Below are positions 7,186 to 14,320 of a DNA stretch of 18,536 nucleotides, piece by piece. Each line of letters starts with the position of its first letter. The first letter of the stretch is position 1. Below the pieces are notes generated by a model. The model was given only the letters and a program-made list of their open reading frames with translations. It searched no databases and was not told the DNA's origin. The position numbers and the translations under genes were made by a program. Origin of the DNA: SKGA01 sp051819745 (lineage in GTDB: Archaea; Nanobdellota; Nanobdellia; Woesearchaeales; SKGA01); contig JBNJGO010000015.1 in NCBI GenBank assembly GCA_051819745.1, positions 1-18,536 on the forward strand. The letters are read 5' to 3'.

Positions 7186-7983
7186 ATGACAACATGGACT
7201 GTGAATAAAGAACGATCCTTTAACTGCAAAAATCCTATTTTCATTGAAGGACTTCCAGGAATAGGAAATGTCGGAAAAGTCGTTGTTGACATCCTCATCG
7301 ATCAGCTCAAAGCAAAGAGGGTGGCGGTATTTCACAGTTCCAGTATGCCAAACAGTGTGTTTGTCAACGAACACAATCGCGTACAACTTCCAAAAATATA
7401 CCTTTACCATGCACAAATAAAAGAACAATCTTTTCTTTTCCTAACGGGTGATGCTCAACCATCTCAAGAACAAGCAAGTTACGAGCTGGCCTTTGAACTC
7501 CTTTCTCAACTCAAAGAATATGGTGTTAAACGAATAATAACTATTGGTGGTGTGGGGATGAATGATCTTCCCCAAGATCCTAAACTCTATGTTACTGGAA
7601 ATCATGCTTCATTCATTGACGAATTCAAAAAACTAGGTGCGAATCCGAACGTTTATGGGGTTGTTGGTCCTATCGTTGGCATATCTGGACTTCTTATTGG
7701 TCTTGCTCAAAAACGAAAACAACAAGCTGTAGCTCTTCTCGGCGAAACATATGGCCACCCAATGTATATAGGACTGAAAGAAGCAAGAAAAATACTTGAT
7801 TTGTTTAATAAAAAATATTCTTTTTCAATAACACTTGATGAACTTGACAGTGAAATTAAAGAATTAGAAGAAGAACTTTCTTCCCAAGGTGCAATTGAAT
7901 CTCCTGAAGGGATATCTTTAGCGCAATCAAAAAAACTTTCTAAAAAAGTGAAAAAATACACTAATCTCAATTATATTGGATGA
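7186..7983 (+). CDS. PAC2 family protein (proteasome assembly chaperone-like)
   Basis: A 265-residue cytoplasmic protein of the PAC2 family. The family includes eukaryotic proteasome assembly chaperones and archaeal relatives such as PbaB. Family landmarks: GLPGIGNVG near the N-terminus, the GDAQPSQEQ segment, IITIGGVG, the glycine-rich GPIVGISGLLIGLA and then ALLGETYGHPMYIG. The last 60 residues form an acidic helical tail (ELDSEIKELEEELSS). Start: a GTG at 7177 extends the frame by three codons, but ATG 7186 lies at leaderless distance from the TATA box. The family is certain. The client is not: archaeal members bind chaperone or proteasome-related partners, but no proteasome gene is in this window. 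Confidence 0.88.
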   Translation: MTTWTVNKERSFNCKNPIFIEGLPGIGNVGKVVVDILIDQLKAKRVAVFHSSSMPNSVFVNEHNRVQLPKIYLYHAQIKEQSFLFLTGDAQPSQEQASYELAFELLSQLKEYGVKRIITIGGVGMNDLPQDPKLYVTGNHASFIDEFKKLGANPNVYGVVGPIVGISGLLIGLAQKRKQQAVALLGETYGHPMYIGLKEARKILDLFNKKYSFSITLDELDSEIKELEEELSSQGAIESPEGISLAQSKKLSKKVKKYTNLNYIG

Positions 7984-8069
7984 TGCTTGTCAAACATTCT
8001 TGAAAACAACATCTTTAAAAAGATTACTGCCCGAGATTATATTATTTTACTATATGGAGGTTTTTTATT

Positions 8070-8540
8070 ATGAATAAATTGTTTGTATTATTTGCACTGC
8101 TTACAGTGTCTGTATTGTTTCTTAGTGCGTGTTCTTCAACACCTCAAGACTCTGACTCAACCATTGATGATGTTGTTGACGATTCAACCAACCAAAAAGA
8201 ATCTGCCGACGAGTCTGTTAAAACAACTGCGATGATGAAACATTGCACCTCAAATGCTGGTGAAGGGATGCCTGAATACGAATACTACATATCATCAGAC
8301 ATTATTTTTGAAAATATCACTACATCCAATCAAGGATGGTCGGCAAAAATAACCTCTCGAGAAGAAGTATGTGTAAATGTGAAATCGTCTGAAGTTGAAG
8401 GTTGGCTGTGTTCTGACCCACACGTCTCTTTCGGAGAATATAGTGGTATCGTCGATCAGATGGTTTCATCTCCTGTTGCAGATGTTAACTCCATAACTTG
8501 TGAAGAAGTAGAATTCGATCCAGCGGTTTTTGAACACTAA
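8070..8540 (+). CDS. Secreted lipoprotein, function unknown
   Basis: 156 residues with a signal peptide ending in a lipobox LSAC (Cys21), so it is probably lipid-anchored at the outer face of the cell membrane. An acidic, Ser/Asp/Thr-rich linker (about 22-50) leads to a compact domain with four cysteines (59, 101, 114, 144) that could form two disulfides. An excellent ribosome-binding site, TGGAGG, lies 9 bases before the ATG. The domain contains EYEYYISSDIIFENITTSNQ and WSAKITSREEVCV, suggesting beta-sandwich structure. No family recognised. It converges on the ROK kinase gene 18 bases away; the short spacer is T-rich and probably terminates both. Confidence 0.75.
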   Translation: MNKLFVLFALLTVSVLFLSACSSTPQDSDSTIDDVVDDSTNQKESADESVKTTAMMKHCTSNAGEGMPEYEYYISSDIIFENITTSNQGWSAKITSREEVCVNVKSSEVEGWLCSDPHVSFGEYSGIVDQMVSSPVADVNSITCEEVEFDPAVFEH

Positions 8541-8558
8541 AAACTCTTTTTTATTCTT

Positions 8559-9464
8559 TTATTTTTTATTTTTATTCTTTAAAGCAAGGTGTGCTGCACC
8601 AAGAACTCCCTGATCATCAGAAAGTGAAAACCTTGTGAATTCAATTTGACTAGCATATTCTTTCAAAGCAAATCGATTGATTTTATTCTTGAGTCGCTGT
8701 TCAAATAATTCGTAACTGTTGCTTAATCCACCGCCGAATACAATCATATCAGGACTGATAATATTAATTATAGTACCAATAGCATATCCTAACTGGGTTA
8801 TTGCTTCAGTAGTTGCTTTTCGAGAAGCACTATCGTGTCTATGAATAATTTCGCTTGCCAATAAATTTTTAGTTCCACCAAACGCCTTATATACTGATGG
8901 TAAGAATTTACCTCCTGCAACCAATTCGAGTTCAGCATACTTGCCAAGCGCCTTAGAATATACCTTGCAATGTCCTATTTCAAAACCACTACCTGTAGAA
9001 CCAGTATATACTGTCGCTCCATTTTGATCTCTCATCACAAGACCTGCACCGATACCTGTTCCCCAGGCAACACCTAACACTGTGTTCTTATTCTTTGCAC
9101 GTCCTAGAACACTCTCTGCAAGAGTGAAACAATTAGCATCATTTTCAATGATAACGGGTAAATTTGTGATTCGAGAAAAAAACTTTTTGATATAAATGCC
9201 ATTAAGGGGTGGGATTGTGTTTAAGAGTCCTGTAAGTCGTCCTTTTTTATCAATAGTTCCTGCAAGGGCGACGCCAACTGCTGTTATTTTATACTTGCTT
9301 TGTTTCTCAAGAGATGTGATAACTGTTTTTATTTTATTAAGAATATATCGTTTTGATTTGTTAGATTCAGTTGGTACTTTAACGCTTGTGACAATGTTAT
9401 ATTTTGAAGAAACAATCGCTCCTTTTATCTTTGTTCCGCCAATATCAAGTGCTATGACTGCCAT
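8559..9464 (-). CDS. ROK-family sugar kinase-like protein lacking the zinc cysteines
   Basis: A 301-residue ROK-fold protein, the family of glucokinases, fructokinases and N-acetylhexosamine kinases. Present are the N-terminal phosphate loop DIGGTKIKGA (7-16), the catalytic-Asp motif IIENDAN (Asp109), the ATP loop GTGIGAG (135-141), EIGH (162-165) and the C-terminal adenosine motif IVFGGGLS (241-248). The usual CxCGxxGCxE zinc motif that follows the EIGH histidine is replaced by about SKALGKYAELE (170-180). All three cysteines are absent and only the final Glu seems kept. It is probably a soluble ATP-dependent hexokinase, though the sugar cannot be told. A TATA box about 30 bases before the ATG indicates a leaderless transcript. 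Confidence 0.85.
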   Translation of the reverse strand: MAVIALDIGGTKIKGAIVSSKYNIVTSVKVPTESNKSKRYILNKIKTVITSLEKQSKYKITAVGVALAGTIDKKGRLTGLLNTIPPLNGIYIKKFFSRITNLPVIIENDANCFTLAESVLGRAKNKNTVLGVAWGTGIGAGLVMRDQNGATVYTGSTGSGFEIGHCKVYSKALGKYAELELVAGGKFLPSVYKAFGGTKNLLASEIIHRHDSASRKATTEAITQLGYAIGTIINIISPDMIVFGGGLSNSYELFEQRLKNKINRFALKEYASQIEFTRFSLSDDQGVLGAAHLALKNKNKK

Positions 9465-9488
9465 GATGAATTTTTCAATAAGTCTTAT

Positions 9489-9502
9489 CTTATAAACGTT
9501 AC
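9489..9502 (-). promoter_or_regulatory. TATA box for the ROK gene
   Basis: Minus-strand AACGTTTATAAGAT is centred about 30 bases before the ATG with no ribosome-binding site, so it is of leaderless type. It is divergent from the LonB promoter about 60 bases away. Confidence 0.5.
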
Positions 9503-9556
9503 GTTGTAATTAATTGTTTCGCTATTAAAATTACCAAAAGAGCTTTCATTTCCACA

Positions 9557-9570
9557 AATCTTATAAATAT
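9557..9570 (+). promoter_or_regulatory. TATA box for lonB
   Basis: AATCTTATAAATAT lies about 37-50 bases before ATG 9607, leaving a leader of around 15-20 bases with a weak AAAGGG ribosome-binding site. Confidence 0.55.
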
Positions 9571-9606
9571 TCTTCCAAAACTTCTGTTCAGTAAAGGGTA
9601 TGTACT

Positions 9607-11547
9607 ATGGCTTCAAAAAAACAATCTAAAAAACAATCTAAAACTTCTTTCTCAAAAGCTTCAGAACAAAAGTCTTTCAAGACGACAAAAGAAATCTCTG
9701 TTCCAAAAAAACTCATCGAACAAGTGATTGGTCAAGATAATGCGATTGATGTGATGAAAAAAGCAGCTTCTCAACGTCGTCACGTCTTGCTTGTTGGAGA
9801 ACCTGGAACTGGTAAGTCTCTTCTTGGTCTTGCTCTAGCTGAAATGCTCCCTAAAGAAAAACTTGTTGACATACTTTCTTTTAACAATCCTAATGATGAA
9901 AATAAGCCCCTTATCAGAACAACTCCTGCAAAACAAGGACGAGAAATTATTGCAAAAGCGAAAGTTGAAGCAGGAAATATGTTCAAAGGACAAAATATTA
10001 TCTTTATCATATTAGCTGTTCTTTCAATGATCGTGCCTTGGTGGGTTCGATCACACTATCTTGAAGATGGTGTCGTGGCTGCAAACATCTTATTCGCAGC
10101 AACATTTCTTGGTGGAATCGCATTCCTTGTAGGAATAGTCTTTATGATTAACATGAGTAAAAAGATGGGATCTGGAAAATCTGGCTCTAAACCAAAACTC
10201 GTCGTTGATAATTTCGATAAGAAAAACGCTCCTTTCTTTGACGCGACAGGGGCTCATGCCGGCGCACTCCTTGGCGATGTGCTTCACGATCCATTTCAAT
10301 CAGGGGGTCTTGGTACTCCGGCTCACGAACGAGTTGTAGCAGGAATGATACATAAAGCACATATGGGTGTTTTATTTATTGATGAAATAGGAACGCTCCA
10401 TCCAGCAACACAACAAGAATTATTAACTGCAATACAAGAAGGAAAATTTGCTATTACCGGTCAATCCGAACGAAGTGCTGGAGCGATGGTTCGAACAGAG
10501 CCCGTTCCCTGTCGATTTGTACTTATCGCAGCAGGAAATATGCACAGCATCAAAGATCTTCACCCTGCTCTTAGAAGCAGAATCAGAGGGTATGGATATG
10601 AAGTTCACATGAAGGATGTGATGAAAGACACTCCTGAAAATCGCTTTAGAATAGCACAATTTGTAGCTCAAGAAGTGAGAAAAGACGGAAAAATACCTCA
10701 TTTCACAAAACAAGCAGTCGACTATATTGTAGAAGAAGCTCGCCGTAGAGCAAACAGGAAAGGTCATCTCACTCTTCGTCTTAGAGAATTAGGTGGTTTT
10801 GTACGAAGTGCAGGAGATATAGCTGTGGAGCATAAAGCAAAACTGGTTGATGTCAAACATATCAAACTTGCAAAACAAAACGCTCGTGGACTTGAACAAC
10901 AATTAGCTGATCGCTATATCGAAAACAAAAAAGATTACGATGTTATTGTCACTTCAGGACGAAGAGTCGGTAGAGTGAATGGTCTTGCAGTAATTGGAGG
11001 TGGCGGTTCATACTCAGGAATAATACTTCCAATAGAATCATCTGTAACTACAGGAAACAAAGAAACCAAAATAGTCGCTACTGGAAAATTAGGTGATATT
11101 GCGAAAGAAGCAATAACAAATGTTACTGGATTGGTTAAAAGCTACTTTGGAGAAGACCTTAAAAAATATGATGTGTTCGTCCAATTCCTCCAAACATATG
11201 AAGGTGTAGAAGGTGATAGTGCTTCGCTCGCTGTAGCAAGCACTATTGTAAGTGCACTCAAAAACATACCTATCAAACAAGATGTGGCAATCACAGGGAG
11301 TGTAAGTGTTCGAGGAGAAGCACTTCCTGTTGGGGGTGTTTCTGCAAAGGTTGAAGCAGCAATTGATTCTGGTGTAAAAAAAGTTATTGTTCCACGATCA
11401 AACCTTCAAGACATTGTTATTGATAAAGCTCGATTGAAAAATGTTGAATTGGTGCCTGTTGATAACATCATCGGTGCTCTCGAGCATTTGCTTGATTGGA
11501 AAGGACAGAAGAATCTTCTCAAACAGCTCAAAAAGCATGCTGTTTGA
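9607..11547 (+). CDS. lonB: Archaeal membrane-anchored Lon protease (LonB)
   Basis: ATP-dependent AAA+ serine protease that degrades proteins at the inner face of the archaeal membrane; 646 residues, the usual LonB length. Domains: a Lys/Ser-rich N-terminus, the AAA+ module with Walker A GEPGTGKS (64-71) split by two transmembrane helices (about 130-149 and 156-181), then Walker B VLFIDEIG (255-262), sensor-1 Asn311 and an arginine-rich sensor-2 region (LTLRLREL). The Lon protease domain has the Ser-Lys dyad at Ser538 (EGDSAS) and Lys581 (GGVSAK). The transmembrane hairpin inside the AAA+ domain distinguishes LonB from bacterial LonA. An ATG at 9600 opens only a short frame, so 9607 is the start. 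The last nine codons form one arm-and-loop of the terminator hairpin. Confidence 0.97.
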   Translation: MASKKQSKKQSKTSFSKASEQKSFKTTKEISVPKKLIEQVIGQDNAIDVMKKAASQRRHVLLVGEPGTGKSLLGLALAEMLPKEKLVDILSFNNPNDENKPLIRTTPAKQGREIIAKAKVEAGNMFKGQNIIFIILAVLSMIVPWWVRSHYLEDGVVAANILFAATFLGGIAFLVGIVFMINMSKKMGSGKSGSKPKLVVDNFDKKNAPFFDATGAHAGALLGDVLHDPFQSGGLGTPAHERVVAGMIHKAHMGVLFIDEIGTLHPATQQELLTAIQEGKFAITGQSERSAGAMVRTEPVPCRFVLIAAGNMHSIKDLHPALRSRIRGYGYEVHMKDVMKDTPENRFRIAQFVAQEVRKDGKIPHFTKQAVDYIVEEARRRANRKGHLTLRLRELGGFVRSAGDIAVEHKAKLVDVKHIKLAKQNARGLEQQLADRYIENKKDYDVIVTSGRRVGRVNGLAVIGGGGSYSGIILPIESSVTTGNKETKIVATGKLGDIAKEAITNVTGLVKSYFGEDLKKYDVFVQFLQTYEGVEGDSASLAVASTIVSALKNIPIKQDVAITGSVSVRGEALPVGGVSAKVEAAIDSGVKKVIVPRSNLQDIVIDKARLKNVELVPVDNIIGALEHLLDWKGQKNLLKQLKKHAV

Positions 11548-11555
11548 TTTTTTTT
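11519..11555 (+). terminator. Hairpin plus T8 terminator overlapping the lonB stop codon
   Basis: TCAAACAGC (11519-11527) and GCTGTTTGA (11539-11547) form a perfect 9-bp stem with an 11-base loop, followed immediately by eight T (11548-11555). This is the form of a bacterial factor-independent terminator, and the TGA stop is the last part of the stem. Confidence 0.7.
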
Positions 11556-11594
11556 ATTCCTAACTGGATATAATATTTTTCATTAATTTTTAAA

Positions 11595-11659
11595 AGCGCC
11601 ACGCGGACTTGACCAGTGGAATTTCCGAGAAATCTCGAGGAACTTATATAGATTGCGCT
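11595..11659 (+). ncRNA. Possible structured RNA in a GC-rich intergenic island
   Basis: A GC-rich island in otherwise AT-rich spacer. AGCGC (11595-11599) can pair with GCGCT (11655-11659), enclosing two hairpins: CCAC/GTGG (about 11599-11602 with 11616-11619) and CCGAG/CTCG-GG (11625-11629 with 11634-11640, one bulged A). An AT-rich promoter-like sequence (ATTTTTAAAA) lies just before it. It is not a tRNA (no T-arm motif) and shows no clear C/D boxes. It could instead be leader or operator DNA for the next gene, or a chance fold. Confidence 0.3.
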
Positions 11660-11685
11660 AGGTGTATTTCTCTCTCCAAAACAAG

Positions 11686-11697
11686 TTTTATATAGTA
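11686..11697 (+). promoter_or_regulatory. TATA box for the isochorismatase-family gene
   Basis: TTTTATATAGTA lies about 20-31 bases before ATG 11717 with a T-rich leader and no ribosome-binding site, so the start is leaderless. A second TATA-like element (CTTATATAGATT, 11643-11654) lies further up and may be an alternative promoter. Confidence 0.55.
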
Positions 11698-11716
11698 CTT
11701 TGTTTCTGTTGTTGTT

Positions 11717-12235
11717 ATGACTTCAGCACTTCTTATTATTGACATGCAGGAGGGTTTTCGAGCTCCAGAATCTGAAGCGATTATTCATTCCATTAAACGA
11801 TTGCTCGGATCTTTTGAAGGAAAAATGTTATTTTCTGCATTTGAAAATAAAAGACATTCTCTGTTTGAAACGCAATTACACTGGTTGTCATTCCAACAAG
11901 ATGATGATAAGAAAATTTTTTCAGAATTTGAAACTCAAGTTAAAAAAACCTTTACTCACTCAGGATATACTGTTCTAACAAACGAGTTAAAGGATTATCT
12001 TTGCCAACAAAACATTTCGAAAGTGTATCTTGCTGGTGTTTTCACTGATGTTTGTGTTATTAAAACTGCAATGGATCTCTTTGATTCAGGTATAGAAACA
12101 TTTGTTATAGGAGATTCCTGTATGAGTTTACATGGAACTGAGATTCACAACGGAGCAATTCTCAGTTTGAAAAAAATTCTCGGAGAGGATCATGTGATAG
12201 CTTCAGAAGATGTTGCACTGGACACTCTCGCGTGA
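11717..12235 (+). CDS. Isochorismatase-fold cysteine hydrolase (nicotinamidase-like)
   Basis: A 172-residue cytoplasmic hydrolase of the isochorismatase/nicotinamidase superfamily. The catalytic triad is visible: Asp9 (LIIDMQEGF), Lys near 77 (VKKTFTHSGY) and Cys113 (GVFTDVCV). After the cysteine come the typical helix AMDLFDSG and strand TFVIGDSC. The cis-peptide GVFTDVC context is intact. Many members deamidate nicotinamide for NAD salvage. However, the metal-binding DxH region of true nicotinamidases is not evident, so the substrate stays open. It is somewhat short because the segment between Asp9 and Lys77 is compact. Leaderless promoter; no partner gene in the same direction. Confidence 0.85.
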   Translation: MTSALLIIDMQEGFRAPESEAIIHSIKRLLGSFEGKMLFSAFENKRHSLFETQLHWLSFQQDDDKKIFSEFETQVKKTFTHSGYTVLTNELKDYLCQQNISKVYLAGVFTDVCVIKTAMDLFDSGIETFVIGDSCMSLHGTEIHNGAILSLKKILGEDHVIASEDVALDTLA

Positions 12236-12340
12236 AATTTATAATTTGTTGATTAATATTTTCTTGTTTTTGGTTTTTTTTCGGATTTTAATGTGTTGTC
12301 GCGCATCATCAATATTCTACTCATGATATTTCTCCTCAAC

Positions 12341-12856
12341 TTATTTTTCATACTTTACGTTCTCAAGAAGATGGTTCGCATAGCTCTTGATGAGTTGGTG
12401 TTGTGACAATCCGTATCTGCCAATATCATTTTTCTTTTTGAATTTTTTGATAAGGTTATGATGGTTCATTCCCTCTGGGAATTGTGTGTCTGTGGAGAGA
12501 TGTAGTGTGATTGCGTCAGCTTGTGTGACGTGGTCTGTTGTTGGTTTGTTCGCGTATTGTGCGAGTGCTGTGATTGCCATGCTCGAGGTGTTTTTACCTA
12601 TAGTCGTATCTTGTTTGTTTGCATAGTCAAGCAAGTCATGTTTTGTGAGGGGGTTGTTCTCATAGTGTTTCGCTTCTTGTGGTAGTTGGTGTCTATAGGT
12701 GAGTTTCTCATCAAGGATTTTCTCGTTCTGTTCTTCCACAGTAATCCACTCCTTTTCAGGAATGAGAAGGTCGTCAAGAACTCCTTTGTCAAAGAGGGTT
12801 GGATGCTTGTAAATGTGATCGGGTCCTTGTTGTTTGGCTTTTTTTGAGATTGGCAT
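12341..12856 (-). CDS. His/Gln/Asn-rich hypothetical protein
   Basis: 171 residues, soluble, no signal peptide. I recognise no family. It is unusually rich in His, Gln and Asn. It carries three similar helical motifs: HDLLDYANKQ (73-82), HHNLIKKFKK (132-141) and HQLIKSYANH (153-162), plus a further QYANK near 100. This suggests an internal repeat or a small helical DNA- or RNA-binding module. Base composition is visibly less AT-rich than its neighbours. No strong ribosome-binding site is seen; a TATA-like stretch (TTTTTAATTC, about 12881-12890) lies about 28 bases before the ATG. The frame is long and uninterrupted, and the reading looks protein-like, but it is less certain than the housekeeping genes. 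Confidence 0.6.
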   Translation of the reverse strand: MPISKKAKQQGPDHIYKHPTLFDKGVLDDLLIPEKEWITVEEQNEKILDEKLTYRHQLPQEAKHYENNPLTKHDLLDYANKQDTTIGKNTSSMAITALAQYANKPTTDHVTQADAITLHLSTDTQFPEGMNHHNLIKKFKKKNDIGRYGLSQHQLIKSYANHLLENVKYEK

Positions 12857-13032
12857 GGTGAAAACTTCTTTTTTGGAATTAAAAAGAAATCAGGATAAGG
12901 ATTTAAATGTTACTGATGTGATTTAAAAAAAGTCTTCTTTATTATTGTTCAAAATAAAAGTTAAAGAATATAAATAGATTGTGGTGATTTGTCCAGGGAT
13001 ACTCAGTAAATCTTAGTAGAATTTAGTGGCTC

Positions 13033-13197
13033 TTACTCGCTCTTTTCATTCTCTTTTGCCATCCTGCGATACTTAGCATATTTATCTTCAGGAGAATACT
13101 TTGGAGGGTGTGAAAACACTCTTTTCCCTCCACAGTCGCATGTCTCAGATAACCCGTACGATCCGCATTTCCTGCACTTAAGGATTTTACCAGTCAT
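13033..13197 (-). CDS. nop10: Nop10, H/ACA ribonucleoprotein subunit
   Basis: Small scaffold protein of the H/ACA guide RNP, which bridges Cbf5 and L7Ae during rRNA pseudouridylation. The 54 residues show the zinc-ribbon N-terminus with CRKC (Cys8, Cys11) and CDC (Cys20, Cys22). The family signature HPPKYSPEDKYAKYRR, which wraps Cbf5, follows. The second cysteine pair is CxC rather than the usual CxxC, one residue short. It starts 3 bases after the aIF2-alpha stop codon, so it is the last gene of the translation operon and probably translationally coupled. This order (eS27, aIF2-alpha, Nop10) is a conserved archaeal arrangement and supports the call. Confidence 0.93.
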   Translation of the reverse strand: MTGKILKCRKCGSYGLSETCDCGGKRVFSHPPKYSPEDKYAKYRRMAKENEKSE

Positions 13198-13200
13198 TTC

Positions 13201-13977
13201 TTATTCTCGCTCGAGGGTATAACTAATATCATTTGAGTCTTCTCTTTCTTCAAGAATCGCTTCAATCTTGTCCATGACTTCTTCAGCAGTCTTGTACTCT
13301 CTTGCTCTCACAATAAGTTTGAACGTTCCTGAACCAAGAAATTGTAATTCTGTTTTTTTACTTGTTGAAAGAATTTCTTTATTGAGTGCATTGATGGTAG
13401 TTACACCTGTAGGTTCATAACTAGTGAGTTTTAATGTGGATTCGATACTCACTTCTTTTTGTTTAATCCTTTCGCTGATGAAAGGGTTAAGTGCTGTAGC
13501 TATATCTTTTGGAAGTCCTTTGGTTGATAAGTCGATATTGTTTTCAACAACATCTTCGAATGCACTATAAAGTGTAGGGTACTCTTCAAGTAATGGTTCG
13601 CTAATAGTTTTGTAAGCGTCAAGCATTTCTTTCTTGTTTACTGTCGCGTATGATTGGACGATATTCTCTGCAATAACTTGTTGCTTTCGCTCTTCAGATT
13701 TTGCTCGCCGTTGATTTTCATTCACTCTTCGAAGAGAAAGATCGATGTGTCCTCTTTGTTTGTTGATTCTGAGAACTTTACAAACGATAACCTTTCCTTC
13801 TTTGACATAATCCCTGATGTTTCTTATCCGTCCTGGACTGATTTCAGAGATGTGTAACATTCCATGTTTATTTTTGAATTCATCAAGATTTACAAATACT
13901 GAATGGTATTGTATCTTTGTAACTGTACAAAAGACAACGTCTCCTTCTTGAGGATATCCTTCTTTTCTAAATATCAT
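13201..13977 (-). CDS. Translation initiation factor aIF2, alpha subunit
   Basis: Alpha subunit of the heterotrimeric aIF2 that delivers initiator Met-tRNA to the small ribosomal subunit; 258 residues, the normal length. An S1-type OB fold occupies about residues 10-84 (GDVVFCTVTKIQYHSVFVNL, then HGMLHISEIS and HIDLSLRR). A helical middle and the C-terminal alpha/beta domain that binds aIF2-gamma follow (GTFKLIVRAREYKTAEEVMD). Ser47 in HISEISPGR lines up with the serine phosphorylated in eukaryotic eIF2-alpha. A GAGGAAG ribosome-binding site lies in the 15-base spacer after eS27. Operon member between eS27 and Nop10. Confidence 0.96.
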   Translation of the reverse strand: MIFRKEGYPQEGDVVFCTVTKIQYHSVFVNLDEFKNKHGMLHISEISPGRIRNIRDYVKEGKVIVCKVLRINKQRGHIDLSLRRVNENQRRAKSEERKQQVIAENIVQSYATVNKKEMLDAYKTISEPLLEEYPTLYSAFEDVVENNIDLSTKGLPKDIATALNPFISERIKQKEVSIESTLKLTSYEPTGVTTINALNKEILSTSKKTELQFLGSGTFKLIVRAREYKTAEEVMDKIEAILEEREDSNDISYTLERE

Positions 13978-13992
13978 GTTTTATGCTTCCTC

Positions 13993-14172
13993 TTATCCGA
14001 GAACTTCAAGAACTCTTGCTTTAACTCGGGTCTTACCGCCAGTTGCTTCTGCGAGTTCTTTTTCACAAACAAGACATTTGATTGTTGAAGCACTCTTGCC
14101 AAAAATTATTTGTTCATTCTTGCACTTCGGACATCGTACTTTTATAAATTTCGAAGTTGGTTCTTTTTCCAT
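13993..14172 (-). CDS. rps27e: Small ribosomal subunit protein eS27
   Basis: Zinc-ribbon ribosomal protein, 59 residues. Cys pairs CPKC and CLVC form the zinc site, and the conserved tail TGGKTRVKARVLEVLG identifies the family. The open frame runs 14 codons further up to a GTG at 14214. The ATG at 14172 gives the usual family length and N-terminus (MEKEPTSKFIKVRCPKC), so it is preferred. The likely promoter is the TATA box at 14293-14303, so the leader is long (about 95-100 bases) for this genome. It is first in the unit with aIF2-alpha and Nop10. In many archaea eL42 lies directly upstream; here that link is broken by the inserted plus-strand gene. Confidence 0.95.
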   Translation of the reverse strand: MEKEPTSKFIKVRCPKCKNEQIIFGKSASTIKCLVCEKELAEATGGKTRVKARVLEVLG

Positions 14173-14223
14173 TAGTATCTTCCTTTTCTTATTTATTTCC
14201 AGCACACGAGACACTCCTTAGCC

Positions 14224-14247
14224 TTAACCGAGAAGTTCAACGTCCAT
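14224..14247 (-). other. Copy of the eS27 gene's 3' end inside its own leader
   Basis: A seven-codon frame, MDVELLG then TAA, resembles the end of eS27 (VLEVLG then TAA). At base level TTGAA, one mismatch, TTCTCGG, one mismatch, TAAG match the true eS27 3' end in 16 of 18 positions, in the same frame. It is followed by a good AAGGAG ribosome-binding-like sequence. It could be a duplication scar or a leader peptide. Confidence 0.35.
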
Positions 14248-14292
14248 TGCTTGTAAATGGGTGTGTGGGTGGTTTTATGGAATAGTCATTCC

Positions 14293-14303
14293 TTTATAAA
14301 TAT
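14293..14303 (-). promoter_or_regulatory. TATA box for the eS27-aIF2alpha-Nop10 operon
   Basis: The minus strand reads ATATTTATAAA, a near-consensus TATA element. Its distance to the eS27 ATG implies a leader of about 95-100 bases, long for this genome, which leaves room for regulation. Confidence 0.55.
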
Positions 14304-14320
14304 TGTCGTGTGGTTTGTTG

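Noticed and set aside
11595..11660. The GC-rich island as a tRNA
   Set aside because: No T-arm GGTTCRANNCC-like motif, no anticodon arm of the right geometry, and no CCA-side acceptor pairing of 7 bp.
12960..13032. Possible C/D box RNA between the orphan gene and Nop10 (TATA-like GAATATAAATAG on the plus strand, CTGA on the minus strand)
   Set aside because: No proper C box (RTGATGA) pairs with the CTGA on the same strand at a suitable distance; the three AGT-containing near-repeats there are too short to interpret.
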